Positions 1 through 9,237 are shown, counted from the first letter of the stretch. The stretch is DNA of 64,000 nt from Urbifossiella limnaea (GCF_007747215.1 NZ_CP036273.1:7672322-7736321); one strand, 5' to 3'. Numbers and translations: made by a program. Notes: a model not told the origin generated them from the sequence alone.

Positions 1-574
1 GCCCGATGTCGTCACCGCCCGGGCCGAGTGGGCGGTCGCCGCCGCCGGCCTCGACCCCCGCCGGCTCGTCTTCCTCGACGAGACGTTCGGGACGACCAAG
101 ATGACCCGCCTCTACGGGTGGGGGCCGACGGCCGAGCGGGTTCCCGGGGTGGTCCCGTTCGGGCACTGGAAGACGACCACCTTCCTGGCGGCGTTCCGGC
201 TCGACGGGCTGTTCGCCCCGCTGGTCATCGACGGGGCGCTCAACGGCGACCTGTTCCGCGCGTACGTCCGGCAGGAGTTGGCCCCGCGGTTGCGGCCCGG
301 GGACGTGGTGGTGATGGACAACCTGGCGACGCACAAGGTGGCCGGGGTGGCCGAGGCGATCCGCGGGCGGGACGCCGGACTGGTGTACCTGCCGGCGTAC
401 AGCCCGGACCGGAACCCGATCGAGCAGGTGTTCTCGAAGGTCAAGAACGAACTCCGGCGGCGGGAGCTGCGGACGGTACCCGAGGTGGAGGATGCGTTCG
501 GGCAGAGCCTCGACTGGATCACCCCGACCGACGCCCGGAACTACTTCGCTCACGCCGGATACCCGCCAGACTGA
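1..574 (+). CDS. IS630-family transposase, C-terminal part (5' end outside window)
   Basis: The frame is open from base 2 to the TGA at 572-574, giving about 190 residues of a DDE transposase; the N-terminal helix-turn-helix part lies off the left edge. The three catalytic acidic residues of the DDE_3/IS630 fold are visible in order: D in FLDET, D in VVMDNLATHK and E in NPIEQVFSKVK, with the typical LPAYSPDRNPIEQ block before the last one. The ORF in another frame at 28-591 is a shadow. IS630 enzymes cut and join at TA dinucleotides, and a TA lies at 589-590 just past the gene, so the element end is probably there. The ISL3 element begins only about 5 bases further on, so two insertions abut. 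Confidence 0.9.
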   Translation, partial: PDVVTARAEWAVAAAGLDPRRLVFLDETFGTTKMTRLYGWGPTAERVPGVVPFGHWKTTTFLAAFRLDGLFAPLVIDGALNGDLFRAYVRQELAPRLRPGDVVVMDNLATHKVAGVAEAIRGRDAGLVYLPAYSPDRNPIEQVFSKVKNELRRRELRTVPEVEDAFGQSLDWITPTDARNYFAHAGYPPD

Positions 575-595
575 AACTGGAACTGCTCTAGCGGC

Positions 596-623
596 GAATC
601 CTGGCTCTCCCGCAGAGTTGGTG
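596..623. repeat. ISL3 element, left terminal inverted repeat
   Basis: It reads GAATCCTGGCTCTCCC and onward to GTTGGTG, and matches the reverse complement of 2508-2535 except for one A/G difference. The core GGCTCT is typical of ISL3 ends. It lies beyond the transposase 3' end. Confidence 0.85.
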
Positions 624-672
624 GAGGTCTTTCCTCTCGGGCGCCGAGTTGTTTCGGTTTCGGCGGGGTGGG

Positions 673-2439
673 TCACCCCTTGCGTCGCACCCGAGCCCGG
701 AGCAGCTTCATTCCGGCTCGGCCGAACATCTGCCGTTTAATCCCTTTCAGCCGGCCGACCTGGCCTTCCACTTGGCCATTACTCCACGGCTCCGTCATCG
801 CCGCCTGCACGGCCGCCGCGTCCGAGAGCAAGCTGTCCGCCAGGTTCCTCAAGTCGGGATCGCCCGACACGACCACCTTCGCCGCCCAATCGGCCATCGT
901 CGTCGCCTGCTTCCGACGGATCATTGCCATCAACTCCTCGGCGGCCCCCACCGTCGCGTGTGCCGCCGCATTCCGCTCGCGGAGGTGCTTCAGCACGCGG
1001 GTCGAGTGACTGTCTTCCTTCGGGTTCACCACCCGGAACGACAGCCGTCGCGCCGAGGGCGCCTTTCGCCCCGGCGGTCGCGTGTTCGCATCCCGCCGCC
1101 CCGCACAGACTCTGCGGCCGGTCAACCGGATCAGGTACCGGCGGACCGCGTCGTACCCGCCCGCGTAGCCCTTCCCCCGCAACGCCCGCTACAGGTCGCT
1201 GATGGTGCGGTTGGCCTGCTCTTCCGCCAGCTCGCGGACCCCGTCCCACCTGCAACGCCCGCTACAGGTCGCTGATGGTGCGGTTCCCGGCCACCACCCA
1301 CTCGGCTACGAACGCGGCGAACGGGTAGAGGGCGGTCACCGTCGGGCGGCCGGGTGACCAGTCCGGGCAGCGGTCCAGTCGCCGATACCGGAGCACGACC
1401 TTGATGTCCAAACCCAGCCGCCGCGCCACCCCCGACACGACACGCCCCCGGCCAGTAGCACCTTCAACTGACGGAACCGCTCCTCCCGCTCCCGCCGCTT
1501 CTCCGCCCGGCGTCGCTCCGTCGCGGTCGTGGGCTTCGCCTCCGCTTCCGGGGTCGGTGTCGCCACGGCGTCCTCCGCGGTCGAGACCGGCAGGATCGGC
1601 GGTTCGGTCGTCGGCCCGTTCGTCCCGTTCGGCGCATGTTGGGTCGGGGTGTTCACCTCCGCGTTGGCGGCGCGGACCTCCGGGCCGACGCGGGAGAGGA
1701 TCCTCTCCACCGCCTCCCGCACGTTCCGCAGCAGGTGGAACCGATCGGCCACCTGCTGCGCGTTGGGGGCGGCGGTGGTGGCGGCCTGGATGTACGCCGG
1801 TCAGCGGTCGCGGGTGATCACCTCCACCTGCGGGTTGGCCGCCAGCCACACCTTCACCGCCTCGCCGTCGCGGCCGGGCAGCAGGTCGATCACGGTCCCC
1901 CGCTCGAGTTCGATGAGGATGGTGCCGTACGAGTGCCCCTTGCGGGTGGCCCAGTCGTCGACGCCGACGTACCGCGGCCGCGGCGTCGGCTCGTCCGGGG
2001 CGTCCTTGACCCGCCGGAGGATGGTGTCCGGGCTGGTCGGCAGGCCCAGCTCGGCGGCCAGACGCGCGCCGCCCTCGCCACCCAGGGCCAGGCCGAGGTG
2101 TCGGTGGGCGTCGGCCAGCTCGCCAGTGGTGTGGGCGTGCGGCGCGGTCAACTCCGGCAACCGCTCGCAGAACACCCGCCGCGGGCAGTCGGCCCGGCGG
2201 CAGACGAACTTGCGGGCGGTGACGAGCAAGCGGACCGGCCGGCCGAGGCACGGCCGATCCCGAAGGGTGCGGCGGTAGCGGCCGTGGACGGCGGTTGACG
2301 CCGACCGGCACTGCGGACAGGGCGCGGCGTCCGCGGTGGTGGCGAGTTGCACCGCCACACCGGCCGGATCGATGGCGACATCGGTGATGCGGACGCCGGC
2401 GTCGGCCGGCAGCAGGGTCTGGAGGAACGCGGCGTCCAT
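673..2439 (-). pseudogene. ISL3-family transposase, broken
   Basis: The protein starts at 2439 (MDAAFLQTLLP) with a zinc-binding N-terminal region (CPQC and CRRADCPRRVF) and then the first catalytic D in YVGVDDWATRKG. An in-frame TGA stops it at 1801-1803, right after VITRDR, where the family continues with a residue before PAYIQ. The same frame resumes (MADRFHLLRNVREAV from 1752), shifts frame near 1450 after RQLKVLLAGG, continues as GLDIKVVLRYRRLDRCPDW, and stops at TAG 1262-1264 after NRTISDL. The C-terminal part with the last catalytic E (NGQVEGQVGRLKGIKRQMFGRA) is at 673-1182. Two stops, one frameshift and a local duplication show a dead gene. The family assignment is firm. Confidence 0.9.
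1179..1285. repeat. 73-bp tandem duplication or junction inside the ISL3 transposase
   Basis: A 34-base sequence at 1179-1212 recurs exactly at 1252-1285, 73 bases on. On the minus strand both copies encode NRTISDL followed by TAG, but the residues before them differ (VVAG in one, EEQA in the other). This suggests either a duplication that then diverged or recombination between two related elements. Confidence 0.8.
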
Positions 2440-2507
2440 GACGACCTTCGGCGGCCTGCCGGGCGGGAATTGCAGGTGATACCAGCTAGAATTGTACGCC
2501 TGTTACA

Positions 2508-2535
2508 CACCAACTCCGCGGGAGAGCCAGGATTC
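2508..2535. repeat. ISL3 element, right terminal inverted repeat
   Basis: This is the inverted partner of 596-623. It lies about 70 bases upstream of the transposase start, so the transposase promoter should sit between 2440 and 2507. Confidence 0.85.
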
Positions 2536-2557
2536 CGTGCTAATCACCATCGTCCCG

Positions 2558-2690
2558 CTATCTCTTCTTTCCCAGCCGGCGCAGTTGTGATTTCCTTCCG
2601 GGCCGATAGCCGTCGGCTTCGGCGCCCCCGCGCCACGCTCGCCGGGTTTCTCGCCCTTGGTCGGGTTGGCGACGGTGTGGTAGTGGTCGC
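2558..2690 (-). pseudogene. ygiQ 3'-end relic, copy 1 (most worn)
   Basis: On the minus strand the sequence encodes [21 protein letters not shown] and, after a one-base loss in the GGC-TAT codons, YRPGRKSQLRRLGKKR and a TAG stop. This is the C-terminal tail of the YgiQ protein encoded at 12,891-15,014. Only about 44 codons remain. Upstream (to the right) the homology stops abruptly at about 2690, where the sequence becomes the middle of an unrelated plus-strand gene. It is more diverged than copy 2 at 9267, as expected for the oldest event in a series. Confidence 0.8.
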
Positions 2691-3827
2691 GGCGACCCGG
2701 CCGGCGACCTCGCGATCAAGGCGTTCGCCTGGCCGATGCTGGTGCAGGCCGCGGGACTGGCCGAGAAGCGCGGCGACGCCCTGAAACTCACGCCCGCCGG
2801 GCGCGCCGCACTGGGCGCCGAGGCGCCCGCGGTGCTGAAGGCGGTATGAGGCGCGTGGCAGAAAAACCAGCTGCTCGACGAGTTCGCGCGGGTCGAGGTG
2901 GTCAAGGCCCAGGGGCGCATGACCCTGAGCGCGGCCTCGGGCCGCCGTAAGGCCGTCCTCGGCGTGCTGAAGGATTGCCTGCCCGGGGCGTGGTTCGCGG
3001 TCGACGACTTCTGGCGGCTCATGCGCGGGATCGGCCGCGGGTTCTCGCTCGTCGGGGAACGCGACGCCTGGGAGTTGTACCTCTTCGAGCAGGAGTACGG
3101 CAGCCTCGGTTACGAGGACGCGCATGCCTGGGATCAGCTTCAGGGGCGGTTCGCCCTCGTGTTCCTGTTCGAGTACGCGGCCACACACGGGGTGCTCGAG
3201 GTGGCCTACGTCCCGCCGCGGGGCGCGCGGGGCGACTTCTGGGACCGGTGGGGGGCCGACGACCTCTCCTGCTTCAGCCGCTACGACGGGCTCCTGTACG
3301 TCCGCATCAACCCGCTCGGCGCGTGGCTCCTGGGGCAGGCCGAGGAGTACCGGCCCGCGGCCCCGCGGCGGACGGACGCCCTCCGCGTGCTGGCGAACCT
3401 GGACGTGGTCGCGACCCACCCGCCGCCGGTCGCGGACCGGCTGACGCTGGAGCGGTTCGCCGACGCGACCTCACCAGCGGTGTGGAAGCTTTCGGGGGCA
3501 AAGTTCACGGACGTGGTCGAACGCGGCGGTCGGGCCGAGGAGTTGCGGGCGTTCCTGGCGCGGGCCGCGGGCGAGCTTCCCGCAGCGGTCGAGACGTTCC
3601 TGGCCGACCTGGAGCACCGGGCCGGGCAACTCCAGGACGACGGCCCGGCTCGACTCTTCGGGTGCGCGAGCGCGCACGTCGCGGCCGAACTCGCGAGCGA
3701 CCGGCTGTTGAAGCGGGAGTGCCTCCGCGCCGGGGACCGGCACGTGGTCGTCCGCGAGGGCGATCTCGCGGTGGTCCGGAAGGCGGCCCACCGGCTCGGG
3801 TACGTCTGGCCGCTCCCCGGCGATTGA
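2691..3827 (+). pseudogene. 5'-truncated winged-helix-containing gene of a large unknown family
   Basis: The open frame begins at the junction with the ygiQ relic (GDLAIKAFAWPMLVQAAGLAE), is cut by an in-frame TGA at 2847-2849 inside what reads KAV-stop-GAWQKNQLLDEF, and then continues open to 3827. A GTG at 2898 could start a 309-residue product (MVKAQGRMTLS). The first part looks like a winged helix (LKLTPAGRAAL), and later blocks include FWRLMRGIGRGFSL and LYLFEQEYGSLGYEDAH. I recall similar sequences in large actinobacterial and planctomycete proteins sometimes annotated as XPB/Ssl2-like, but I cannot confirm that. It reads in the same direction as the nuclease/ATPase operon starting 117 bases downstream and may be the remains of a fourth member. 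Confidence 0.6.
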
Positions 3828-3944
3828 CCGCCCCAGGGGGTCATCACGTCCCATTCCCCCCGAGTCGCAGGTTTTTCTCGCCCGCCGCCTGCCGATCCGG
3901 CACAATAAGCAAGACCGACCGGCGCGACACCACCCCGCAGCGCG

Positions 3945-5141
3945 ATGCCCCCCACCGACTCGATGCCTCTCGACCGGTTGCAGACCCGCCGCGCGCAGGG
4001 GGTGCCGACCGTCACCATCCTCGCGGGGCCGATCGGCGTCGGCATCCAGGCCTGGCGGGGCTGGGCCGCGACCCGGGGTCGTACCGTCCGGCCCGCCTCC
4101 GACGCCGACCCGACCGCCCTGGTCGCCGGTTGGGCCGAGGACGCCTTCGCCGCCGGACTGGTCGACGACGCCACGGCGTGGCTCGCGGCCGTCGCGGGCG
4201 CGGACGCCGACCGGATGACGCGCCACGACCTCGACCGCCTGTGGCAGGGGCTCCCGATCGACCCCGCCGCCCCGGCGGCGCGCGCCGCGTACCGGGTTCT
4301 CGCCGACGCGGCGACCGGCGCCCGCCCCGACCCCGAGGCGCTCGTGCGGGAGCTGGCCGACCCCGCCGCGGTCGTCCGCGGGCTGACCGGGCTCCTCCCC
4401 GAGCCGCGCTGGCCGGCGCTGCTGCTGGTCGAACCGCCGGGCGCCGACCCGGTCGCGTGGCTGACGGCCGCCACCGCGGCGCTGGAGCCGCTGGTCGCGG
4501 CCGAGCCGCGGCTGCCCGTCGCGGTCGCAGTCCGGGCGGAAGGCGTCGAGCGCTTCCTCGCGGCGCGGGCCGGAACGCGCGGCGCCGCCCTGGTCCGCGA
4601 AGGGCTGGTTGAAGTCCGCGGGGTGAGCGGCGACGAACTGACGCAGCGACTGCGCGCCGCCGGGGTGGACCCGCCGCCGGCCGCAGCCGCGGCGCTGACC
4701 GCCGGCGGGCTGGCCGACGACGTGGCCGATGCCTTCGTCGCCGCGGCCGCGACGGTGCGGCGCCCGACCGCGGGGGACGTGGCGTCCGATTTCCGAAGCG
4801 TGCACGAGCAGTTCCTGTTCGAGCAGCTGGAGTCGCTCCCGCAGACGGCCGGCCTGTTCCGTCCGAACGCCGAGTTGCCGTTCCGCCACGGCCCCCGGAC
4901 GGGTGAAGCCGACCTGCTGGCCGAGCGGCCGCGGGTGGCCGTCGAGGTGGACGGGGCGGTGTTCCACCTGCACCCCGAGCAGTACCGCCGCGACCGCCGG
5001 AAGGACTGGCTGTACCAACAACACGGGTACGTGGTGCTGCGATTCCTGGCCGAGGACGTGGTCGAGAATCTGCCGGCCGTGCTGGCCACGATCGTGGACG
5101 CGGTGACGCAACGACTCCCCCGCCGAGGTGCCTGCCCTTGA
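3945..5141 (+). CDS. DUF559/Vsr-like PD-(D/E)XK endonuclease with long N-terminal domain
   Basis: This is a 398-residue protein. The last 115 residues look like a DUF559-type nuclease: FRSVHEQFLFEQLES, then GEAD with the first metal-binding D at about 323, VAVEVDG with E334 and D336, and the hallmark pattern of a helix (RRDRRKDWLYQQHGY) followed by VVLRFLAEDVV. The N-terminal 280 residues start with a strand-loop (TVTILAGPIGVGIQ) that resembles a P-loop without the GK(T/S), and include LLLVEPPGADPVAW and VAVAVRAEGVERFL, which suggests a degenerate NTPase-like fold (inference). Its stop overlaps the TTG start of the next gene, so translation is probably coupled. The role is probably DNA cleavage as effector of the operon; a start at 3963 is also possible. 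Confidence 0.75.
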   Translation: MPPTDSMPLDRLQTRRAQGVPTVTILAGPIGVGIQAWRGWAATRGRTVRPASDADPTALVAGWAEDAFAAGLVDDATAWLAAVAGADADRMTRHDLDRLWQGLPIDPAAPAARAAYRVLADAATGARPDPEALVRELADPAAVVRGLTGLLPEPRWPALLLVEPPGADPVAWLTAATAALEPLVAAEPRLPVAVAVRAEGVERFLAARAGTRGAALVREGLVEVRGVSGDELTQRLRAAGVDPPPAAAAALTAGGLADDVADAFVAAAATVRRPTAGDVASDFRSVHEQFLFEQLESLPQTAGLFRPNAELPFRHGPRTGEADLLAERPRVAVEVDGAVFHLHPEQYRRDRRKDWLYQQHGYVVLRFLAEDVVENLPAVLATIVDAVTQRLPRRGACP

Positions 5142-6097
5142 CTGACGTTCTCGCCCCGCCGACCGGCGTCGCACTCGCCGACCTGATCCTCGCCCGGCTC
5201 CTGCCGGCGAAGACGAGCCTCGCGCCGACGAAGCTCCGCGCCGACCTCTCGCCGCTATTCCGCGGCCCGCCCTCGGCCGACGCCCTCGCCGACGCGGTGG
5301 CCGAACTGCGGGCGGCCGGCCTCGTCTCCGCGAAGGGATTGCGGCTCACCGACGCCGGCCGGGAACGGGCGCGGGCGTTTCTTGGGGTGGAGGCGCTGCC
5401 GGGGAAGGGCGACTGGTCCGCCGTGAAGTCGCGCTGCCTCCTGCCGATGGCGCTGGGCCGCGACGCCCCGACGGACGCGAAGCGGCTGGCCGCGCTCCAG
5501 CTGACGAAGGCGCTCGGCCTACCGCTCGGTCCGAACCCGACGCTCGCGGCCGTGGTCGAGGCGATCGCGTGCCGGGAGCTCGGCTTCCCCGAACTCACGA
5601 CCCTCGCGGCGGTCAAGCGGGCGGCGCTGGCGCGGGCCTTCGGCGCGGACGTATCCCTCACCCCGAAGGCCGCCGAGGCGGTGGTGCCGCGGGTGCTCCT
5701 CAATTTGAAAGGCGACGGCGTCCGCGGCGCCATCTTGGCCGACTGGGTCGCCGCCCAGTCGGCTCGCGTGCCGCGCCCCGCGGCGGAGGAGCCGTTCGAC
5801 CTGGAGATGTTCGCGGCGACGGTGCGGGCGGTGGCGCGCGACTGCCCCACGGGCCGGTTCGGCGGCAACAAGGTGTTCATCAGCCACTTGTGGTGGCAGC
5901 TGCGCGACGAGCCGCGGTTCGCCGCGCTCGGCGCCGACGGGTTCAAGACAAAGCTGGTGGACGCGAACCGGGCCGGCCTCCTCACCCTCAGCCGGGCCGA
6001 CCTCGTGCAGCTGATGGACCCCGAAGACGTCCGCGCGTCCGAGACGACGTTCCTGACGGCCGTGTTCCACTTCGTCGCCGTGGAGGACGCACCATGA
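5138..6097 (+). CDS. Unknown protein of the nuclease/dual-ATPase operon
   Basis: This 319-residue protein starts at TTG 5138, which overlaps the nuclease stop, and ends in the ATGA that starts the ATPase gene, so it is sandwiched in a three-gene coupled operon. Residues 1-90 look like a winged helix (LADLILARLLPAKTS and LRLTDAGRERARAFLG). The C-terminal third contains GRFGGNKVFISHLWWQL and FKTKLVDANRAGLLTLSRADLVQLM, a pattern suggesting a second small DNA- or protein-binding helical domain. There is no catalytic motif or membrane segment. I do not recognise the family; the position suggests an adaptor or DNA-recognition subunit between the nuclease and the ATPase. Confidence 0.75.
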   Translation: MTDVLAPPTGVALADLILARLLPAKTSLAPTKLRADLSPLFRGPPSADALADAVAELRAAGLVSAKGLRLTDAGRERARAFLGVEALPGKGDWSAVKSRCLLPMALGRDAPTDAKRLAALQLTKALGLPLGPNPTLAAVVEAIACRELGFPELTTLAAVKRAALARAFGADVSLTPKAAEAVVPRVLLNLKGDGVRGAILADWVAAQSARVPRPAAEEPFDLEMFAATVRAVARDCPTGRFGGNKVFISHLWWQLRDEPRFAALGADGFKTKLVDANRAGLLTLSRADLVQLMDPEDVRASETTFLTAVFHFVAVEDAP

Positions 6098-9000
6098 CCG
6101 CAACGACCACGGCCCCCGCCGCCGACCCGCGCGCCGCCGCGTTCGCCCGGCCCGACGGCCCCGAGGTGTTCGGCGGGGTCGTCCACGGGAACCAGGTGTG
6201 GACCCCGGACCCGTTCGACGTGGAGACCGTCCACCCCGAGGCGCGGGCGGCGTTCGCGCGGCTGCTCGCCCGCGCGTCGTCCGCCGAGCCGCCGCCGCAC
6301 GGCAAGACGCTCCTGCTCCTCGGCGAGGCCGGCAGCGGCAAGACGCACCTGCTCCGCGCCTTCCGCACCGCCGCCCACGCCGCCGGGACCGCGTACTGCG
6401 GCTACCTCCAGATGACGAGCCGGTCGGCGAACTACGCCCGCTACGTGCTCAGCTACCTGATCGACTCGCTGGAACAGCCGTACCGGCCGGGCGCCGCCAC
6501 CACCGGGCTCGGCCGCCTCGCCCGCGGCCTGATCGACGCCCTCGACATGATCCCCGCCGCCGACCGACAACGGCTGTGCGACGACCTCCTCGAACCGGCC
6601 GAGGTCGCGGAGCTGGTCTTCCGCTTCGCCGACGCCGCGGTGCAGTACCCGCAGTTCGCCGGGCTCGACCCGAACCTCCTCCGCGCCGTGCTGTTCCTGC
6701 TGCCGAACGACGGCCGCATCCGCCCGAAGGCCCTGAGCTGGCTGCGGTGCGAAGACCTGCCGGACCACGACCGGAGGATGCTCGGCGGCCTCGTGCCGCG
6801 GCCGGGCGACGAGATGCCGCTGCGCACGATCGTCGGCCTCGGCCGGCTGATGGCCGCGGTCCAGAGCGCGGCGCTGGTGCTGCTGGTGGACCAGATCGAG
6901 GAGGTGATCGAGCTGGCCCGCCGCGACGCGGCGCCGGGCGAGCTGTTCCGCACAGCGGTGAACACGCTCGTGGACGTGGCCGACGCCCTGCCGACGGCGG
7001 TGGTCGTCGTCGGCTGCCTGAAGGAGCTGTTCGACGAGATCGGCCGGCAGTCGCTGCCGCGGCCGAAGCTCGACCGACTGGAACACGACCCGGCCCCGCT
7101 CCCGCTCGCCTCGCGGCGGACGGCCGAGGACGCGGCCGCGATCGTCGCCCCGCGGCTGGCCGCGCTGTGGGACGCGGCCGGCGTTCCGCCCGACCCGGCG
7201 AACCCGGTCGCGCCGTACACCGCCGCGCACCTCGCGCCGCTCGCGGGGATGTCGGCGCGGGCCGTCCTCGCGTTCTTCCACCAGCACCGCAGCCGGTGCG
7301 TCGAGGCCGGCCGCTGGGTCGAACCCGCGGGCGCGACGCCGCCCCCGCCCCCGCCCCCGCCGTCCGACTTCGACCAACTGTGGAACGACGCGCTGGCCGC
7401 GCAGAAGCCGCCGCTCGTGGACGAGCCGAAGCTCGCCGAGCTGCTCGCGTGGGCGGTGGCGGAGGCGTCCGCGGAGGCGGACGGCGGCGTCTTCTTCGGG
7501 GCCGAGGCGGACGACCGGTTCGTGCAGGTCGAGGCGCACGCCGGGAACGCGGTGGACAAGCAGCTCGCCGCGGTGTGCGACAAGAGCGCGAAGGGCGGCG
7601 GCCTCGGCAAGCAGGTCGAGGAAGTGGTTTCCCGCGCCGGCGAGATCCCGGCCGTGTTCCTCCGCTCGACCGACTTCCCGAAGACCCCGGGCGCGGAGGT
7701 GACGAAGCGGCTGGCGAAGCTGTGCCTCCCCGTCGGCCGGCACCGCCGGCACGTCGTCGCCAACAGCGACTGGCGGCTGATGTCCGCGTTCCGCACGTTC
7801 GCCGCCGCGCACGGGAAGGCGCCGGGGTTCGCCGACTGGCAGCTCGCCGCGAAGCCGCTCACCGGCCTGCCGTCGCTGCGGAGCCTCCTCGCACTCGACA
7901 CGCGGCCGGCCGCACCGCCCCCGGCGCCGGTCGCGCCGCCGGCCGTGCTGCCGAAGGAGGCGGCCCGCGCGGCTCCCCCGCCCGCCACGCCGGCCGCGAT
8001 CCGCCTCGGCCAGACCCGCGGGGCGGCGCCGGCGGCCGTCGAGTTCGACCCGCAGTCGCTGTGCCGGCACGCCGCGTTCCTCGGCGGCTCCGGCAGCGGC
8101 AAGACGACCGCGGCCCTCACCGTTGTCGAACAACTGCTCCTGTCCGGCGTCCCCGTCGTACTCGTCGATCGCAAGGGCGACCTGGCCCGCTACGCCGACC
8201 CCGACGCCTGGATCGCCCCCGAGCCGGACGCCGACCGCGCCGCCCGCCGCGCTCGGTTGCGCGCCGCGATCGACGTGGCGCTGTACACACCGGGGAAGGA
8301 CGCCGGCCGGCCACTGGCCATCCCCGTCGCCCCGCCCGACCTCGGCCGGTTGCCGGCCGCCGACCGCGAGCAACTGGCGCAGTACGCCGCTGCCGCGCTC
8401 GGCGTCATGCTCGGCTACAAGTCTCGCGGCTCCGACCCGAAGCTCGTCATCCTCCAGAAGGCGATCGAAACCCTCGCCGCCGCCCCTGACCGGGTCGTCA
8501 CCATCAAGGCACTTCAGCTGCTGGTCGGCGACCAGGACGACGCGCTGACGAGCCACTTCGACGGGCAGTACGAGGCGAAGCACTTTACGAAGCTGTCGCA
8601 AGACCTGCTCACCCTCGGCCTCCAGCACCGCCGACTCCTTGAAGGGTCCGACCGGCTCGACGTGGACGCCCTCCTCGGCCGCGGCGCCGCGGCCCGCCCC
8701 GGGAAGACGCGGCTGTCGGTCGTCAGCACGCAGTTCCTCGGCGACGAGCAGGCGGCGGACTTCTGGGTGTCGCAGTTGCTGCTGGCGGTCGAGCGGTGGA
8801 CGCGGCAGCACCCGTCGCCGCGCCTCCAGGCCGTGTTCCTGTTCGACGAGGCCGACAGGTACCTGCCGGCGGTGGGGAAGCCGGCGACGAAGGGGCCGAT
8901 GGAGAGCCTGCTGCGGCGGGCGCGGTCGGCGGGGGTGGGCGTGTTCCTGGCGACGCAGAGCCCCGGCGACCTGGACTACAAGTGCCGCGACCAGGTGACG

Positions 9001-9237
9001 ACGTGGCTGGTCGGCAAGGTGAAGGAGACTGTGGCGGTAGGGAAGCTGCGGCCGGTGCTGGAGGCGAAGCCGGGGGCTGCGGACCGGCTGGCGGAGCAGG
9101 GGGCGGGCGAATTCTACCTGGCCCGCGAGGGCGACGTGCGCCCCGTCCGGGCGGATGTCTGCCTGATCCCGCCCGCGCAGTTGTCGGAGGACCGCATCTT
9201 GGCAGTGGCCCGGCTCGGCGGCGCGGCGGGCGGCTGA
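6094..9237 (+). CDS. Dual P-loop ATPase: AAA/ORC-like domain plus HerA/FtsK-like domain
   Basis: The ATG at 6094 overlaps the preceding TGA and gives 1047 residues; the ORF can be extended upstream but only across the previous gene. The first ATPase has Walker A GEAGSGKTHLL near residues 77-87 and Walker B ALVLLVDQIEEV near 260. A proline-rich linker (near 420) leads to a middle region of unknown fold. The second ATPase has Walker A GGSGSGKTT near 664, DRKGDLARYADPDAW after it, Walker B FLFDEADRYLPA near 916 and FLATQSPGD near 951, the layout of HerA/DUF87 translocases that act on double-stranded DNA. The pairing with a nuclease and a winged-helix protein suggests an ATP-driven DNA translocation and cleavage complex. 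The exact family is unrecognised. Confidence 0.85.
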   Translation: MTATTTAPAADPRAAAFARPDGPEVFGGVVHGNQVWTPDPFDVETVHPEARAAFARLLARASSAEPPPHGKTLLLLGEAGSGKTHLLRAFRTAAHAAGTAYCGYLQMTSRSANYARYVLSYLIDSLEQPYRPGAATTGLGRLARGLIDALDMIPAADRQRLCDDLLEPAEVAELVFRFADAAVQYPQFAGLDPNLLRAVLFLLPNDGRIRPKALSWLRCEDLPDHDRRMLGGLVPRPGDEMPLRTIVGLGRLMAAVQSAALVLLVDQIEEVIELARRDAAPGELFRTAVNTLVDVADALPTAVVVVGCLKELFDEIGRQSLPRPKLDRLEHDPAPLPLASRRTAEDAAAIVAPRLAALWDAAGVPPDPANPVAPYTAAHLAPLAGMSARAVLAFFHQHRSRCVEAGRWVEPAGATPPPPPPPPSDFDQLWNDALAAQKPPLVDEPKLAELLAWAVAEASAEADGGVFFGAEADDRFVQVEAHAGNAVDKQLAAVCDKSAKGGGLGKQVEEVVSRAGEIPAVFLRSTDFPKTPGAEVTKRLAKLCLPVGRHRRHVVANSDWRLMSAFRTFAAAHGKAPGFADWQLAAKPLTGLPSLRSLLALDTRPAAPPPAPVAPPAVLPKEAARAAPPPATPAAIRLGQTRGAAPAAVEFDPQSLCRHAAFLGGSGSGKTTAALTVVEQLLLSGVPVVLVDRKGDLARYADPDAWIAPEPDADRAARRARLRAAIDVALYTPGKDAGRPLAIPVAPPDLGRLPAADREQLAQYAAAALGVMLGYKSRGSDPKLVILQKAIETLAAAPDRVVTIKALQLLVGDQDDALTSHFDGQYEAKHFTKLSQDLLTLGLQHRRLLEGSDRLDVDALLGRGAAARPGKTRLSVVSTQFLGDEQAADFWVSQLLLAVERWTRQHPSPRLQAVFLFDEADRYLPAVGKPATKGPMESLLRRARSAGVGVFLATQSPGDLDYKCRDQVTTWLVGKVKETVAVGKLRPVLEAKPGAADRLAEQGAGEFYLAREGDVRPVRADVCLIPPAQLSEDRILAVARLGGAAGG

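Larger units (their letters stand above)
596..2535 (-). mobile_element. Degenerate ISL3-family insertion sequence
   Basis: A 28-base sequence at 596-623 is repeated inverted at 2508-2535 with 27 of 28 matches, and these bound a single minus-strand transposase relic. ISL3 elements carry inverted repeats of about this size and one transposase gene, so the whole is read as one element of about 1.9 kb. No direct target duplication is visible outside the repeats. The transposase is broken at several points (see its entry), so the copy should be inactive unless helped in trans. It abuts the IS630 transposase on the left and a ygiQ 3'-end relic on the right. Confidence 0.85.

Noticed and set aside
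28-591. 187-codon frame over the IS630 transposase
   Set aside because: The DDE motifs are in the other frame (2-574).
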